Part shown: piece by piece, positions 62,218 to 64,000 of the stretch
Numbering within the stretch: the first letter of the stretch is position 1
Layout of the letters: every line of letters begins with the position of its first letter
DNA from: JACCTI01 sp038237435
Lineage (GTDB): Bacteria; Verrucomicrobiota; Verrucomicrobiia; Chthoniobacterales; UBA10450
Assembly (NCBI GenBank): GCA_038237435.1
Contig: JBBRYT010000005.1
Location: 62,001 to 126,000, forward strand
Length of the DNA stretch: 64,000 bases
Direction: 5' to 3'
Position numbers and translations under genes: made by a program
Notes under the pieces: model-generated
Seen by the model: the letters and a program-made list of their open reading frames with translations, nothing else
Databases searched by the model: none
Told to the model about the DNA's origin: nothing

Positions 62218-63120
62218 CTAGACTGTGTCCATGAAGGTGCGTTCAACGTGAGTAAAGAGCATTATTCCTACGAGCAGAATCAAGATCATCCCGCCGATAC
62301 TTGCGCCTAGTTGCGGCACGCTTAAAGTTCCTACCCCAAGGAAGCCAAGTCGAAAACCTTCCATGATAGAGCTAAGAGGGTTTAGTTTTATCAACCACTG
62401 GTAATGTTCCGGCACGGCCGAGGCCGGATAAATAACTGGAGTGGCGTACATGAAAAGTTGCACGCCAAAACCAACCAGATTGGCCAGATCGCGATACCGA
62501 GTAGTTAAAGCTGAGACAATTATTCCTCCGCCTAAGCCGTAACCCGCCAGAATAAGTAGAAGCACTGGAGTTAGAAAGATCCAGCCGGTTATCTGGCCTC
62601 CGTGGCCGGACAGACGATAAAGGAGGAGCGCGACCAGAAAAATCCCAAGCTGGATCCCAAAAGTAACCAAATTTGAAATCGCAACCGAGATGGGAATAAC
62701 CAAGCGATGGAAGTATACCTTTCCCAAGAGATGAGCGTTGTTAACAAACGTGCCCGAGGTTTTAGTCAGGTTGTTGGCAAAATAAGTCCAGGCCACTGTT
62801 CCTATCAAATAGAAAAGAAATGGCGGCGCTCCATTAGTCGGCAACCGTGCCACGCGGCTAAAAACCAATGTAAACATGAGAGTGGTTAGGAGCGGTTGAA
62901 TAATGTGCCACACCGGTCCAAGTACCGTTTGCTTATAGGCAGAGACGAAGTCCCTCCAGACGAAAAGACTAATGAGATCGCGGTAACGCCAAAGTTGATT
63001 CAGCCGCCAATCCAGCCAGCCACGATGGGGCGTTATTCGTGTGGTCCACTCGGCGGTCTCGGCCAGCGTATTGTCCCTAGTTCGTTGCTCAATGGTTGCT
63101 TGCATCTGATTGCACATCAT
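62218..63120 (-). CDS. wzm: Polysaccharide ABC exporter permease (Wzm type)
   Basis: 300 aa ABC-2 permease with six predicted helices and the polysaccharide-export signature (LWRYRDLISLFVWRDFVSAYKQTVLGPVWHIIQPL near the N-terminus in two pieces; KLNPLSSIMEGFRLGFLG near the C-terminus). Forms the channel for the lipid-linked glycan with the Wzt ATPase. Start could be either of the first Met codons (MM at 63118-63120 or MQATIEQ four codons on). Upstream 157 bp is non-coding and may hold a promoter. Confidence 0.91.
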   Translation of the reverse strand: MMCNQMQATIEQRTRDNTLAETAEWTTRITPHRGWLDWRLNQLWRYRDLISLFVWRDFVSAYKQTVLGPVWHIIQPLLTTLMFTLVFSRVARLPTNGAPPFLFYLIGTVAWTYFANNLTKTSGTFVNNAHLLGKVYFHRLVIPISVAISNLVTFGIQLGIFLVALLLYRLSGHGGQITGWIFLTPVLLLILAGYGLGGGIIVSALTTRYRDLANLVGFGVQLFMYATPVIYPASAVPEHYQWLIKLNPLSSIMEGFRLGFLGVGTLSVPQLGASIGGMILILLVGIMLFTHVERTFMDTV

Positions 63121-63277
63121 TCACTCGAGACCGACACGCACTCATACGAGTTTTTGTTTTGATCGGCGTTTCGGACATCCAGAGTAGTCTAAGTAATTAC
63201 CAGCTTTCCTCCCGTGCGGTCAGCAATGACGGCTGACTGGAGCCGGAATCATACCCAAGTCAAGACTCGATCGCTTA

Positions 63278-64000
63278 TCAATTATCCCTCGACTCCAAGT
63301 TAAACAAGAACCTATCGACCGAACGAATTACTCGCCATTTAGTTTCATTCAGCTGAAGACGAAACCGACTGCCGCCCGGCGAACCGAGAAGTAATTGAGC
63401 CCAAGTCTGGGGAAGCGCGTCAGTTGAAGGTGTCACCTTCGTGTCGAAGTTTGCTAAAATTTCAGCTACTCGTCCCACCAAGTCCGGGCGGGTCACTGCA
63501 AAGAGCTGCGCACATTGCTGCAAATAGGTAACGCAGCTTCGTCGAGCCCGGTTGCTATCTTCCATTGCCAGAAGATATCCCACTTGCAATTTCATGCTGA
63601 GAAACTGCGAGTCCATCTTCGCGCTCGCACGTGTTGTGTCGCTCAAACTCACCGCACCTGATCTGCGATACAATGCTTTAGCTTCTGCTACGAACTTAAT
63701 CCCATCAGAAGCTTGGAGCATGCGCGCAAAATATTCGCCGTCGTCGTCCAGCGAAATATCCTCGTTCCATGGTCCCGTCGTGTTGCTGAGGTGACGACTA
63801 ACTAACCACGTCGAATTCGGCATGAACAAGTTATTCTGAAACTTCTCGATCAGCCATGCCGCGGGCGATAGGTCGGACCATAAGGCCGTCGGGTTGAAGC
63901 TCGCCTTTCTAGGCCGGTAGAGAAAGTAGCCCCAGGCGCCTGAAAAAAGGGTTCTTGGACTAAAATCACCAGACCTTGCAGAGAGTTGTTGGCTGATCTT
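63278..64000 (-). CDS. Glycosyltransferase, C-terminal part (cut by window end)
   Basis: The frame is open to the last base of the window, 240 codons visible. LFMPNSTWLVSRHL and EDISLDDDGEYFARML match the C-terminal half of GT2-type glycosyltransferases (catalytic acid region), followed by a helical tail. The N-terminal donor-binding part lies beyond the window. Presumably the next gene of the glycan operon. Confidence 0.7.
   Translation of the reverse strand, partial: KISQQLSARSGDFSPRTLFSGAWGYFLYRPRKASFNPTALWSDLSPAAWLIEKFQNNLFMPNSTWLVSRHLSNTTGPWNEDISLDDDGEYFARMLQASDGIKFVAEAKALYRRSGAVSLSDTTRASAKMDSQFLSMKLQVGYLLAMEDSNRARRSCVTYLQQCAQLFAVTRPDLVGRVAEILANFDTKVTPSTDALPQTWAQLLLGSPGGSRFRLQLNETKWRVIRSVDRFLFNLESRDN

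Noticed and set aside
1..64000. tRNA, rRNA, insertion sequence, prophage and CRISPR genes
   Set aside because: No cloverleaf, rRNA segment, transposase, integrase, phage structural gene or repeat-spacer array was recognised anywhere in the window.

Overview
This 64 kb window reads as one contig of a GC-rich, Gram-negative bacterium, most likely a soil-type Verrucomicrobiota (Chthoniobacterales-like). The pointers are a PEP/VPDSG-CTERM-type exported protein, very large multi-domain secreted proteins (Calx-beta, FN3, F5/8, chitobiase-C modules), an HzsA-related cytochrome-like protein, a DUF1501 remnant, bacterial Ku and an outer-membrane beta-barrel. The taxonomic call is inference; no rRNA or tRNA gene was seen.

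Left half (1-34 kb), mostly chromosomal housekeeping and accessory genes. It opens with the 3' end of lnt, an ABC-2 ATPase and a rare permease-amidohydrolase fusion. Next come large secreted proteins, a decayed DUF1501 fragment beside a long inverted repeat, and a three-gene operon (beta-barrel, cupredoxin, membrane adenylate cyclase). An M48 protease and a poly-N-acetylglucosamine-type operon (PgaB-like, PgaC-like, PgaD-like) follow. The rest is a VOC dioxygenase, an S9 peptidase, a SixA-like phosphatase, Ku, a CTERM protein, DUF72, an FMN reductase with a CBM48-esterase, a second amidohydrolase, a GT, a GlsB-like protein, a lipase-maturation-factor-like protein, a class V aminotransferase, a Thr/Ser dehydratase and a single-domain response regulator.

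Right half (34-64 kb), almost entirely on the minus strand: a surface-glycan island. Transcription runs from high to low coordinates: a cut-off glycosyltransferase, Wzm and Wzt exporter, NAD epimerase, TPP enzyme, Gfo/Idh oxidoreductase, SDR, then a legionaminic-acid-type nonulosonate set (LegI with a frameshift, LegG, a sugar N-formyltransferase, PtmE-like nucleotidyltransferase, LegB, an FkbM methyltransferase, LegC). After a 390-bp gap come a ~2060-residue secreted multi-domain protein, more glycosyltransferases, two WbsX/GH99-like proteins and a DUF218 protein. Together these would make, decorate and export an O-antigen or capsule-like polymer containing a nonulosonic acid. No CMP-transferase (LegF) and no LegH-type acetyltransferase lies in the window; a formyltransferase sits where LegH might be expected.

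The most striking signal is not a gene. The short word CCTAACGAG (extended consensus RCCTAACGAGH) occurs 19 times exactly on the two strands, against about 0.5 expected for a random 9-mer, with many one-mismatch relatives. Eighteen of the 19 lie in the first 32 kb and only one in the glycan half. Inside genes it is read in several frames and both orientations (Ser-Leu-Gly, Leu-Thr-Ser, Pro-Asn-Glu, Leu-Val-Arg), so selection appears to act on the DNA word and not on a peptide. It behaves like a DNA uptake sequence or another genome-wide recognition word.
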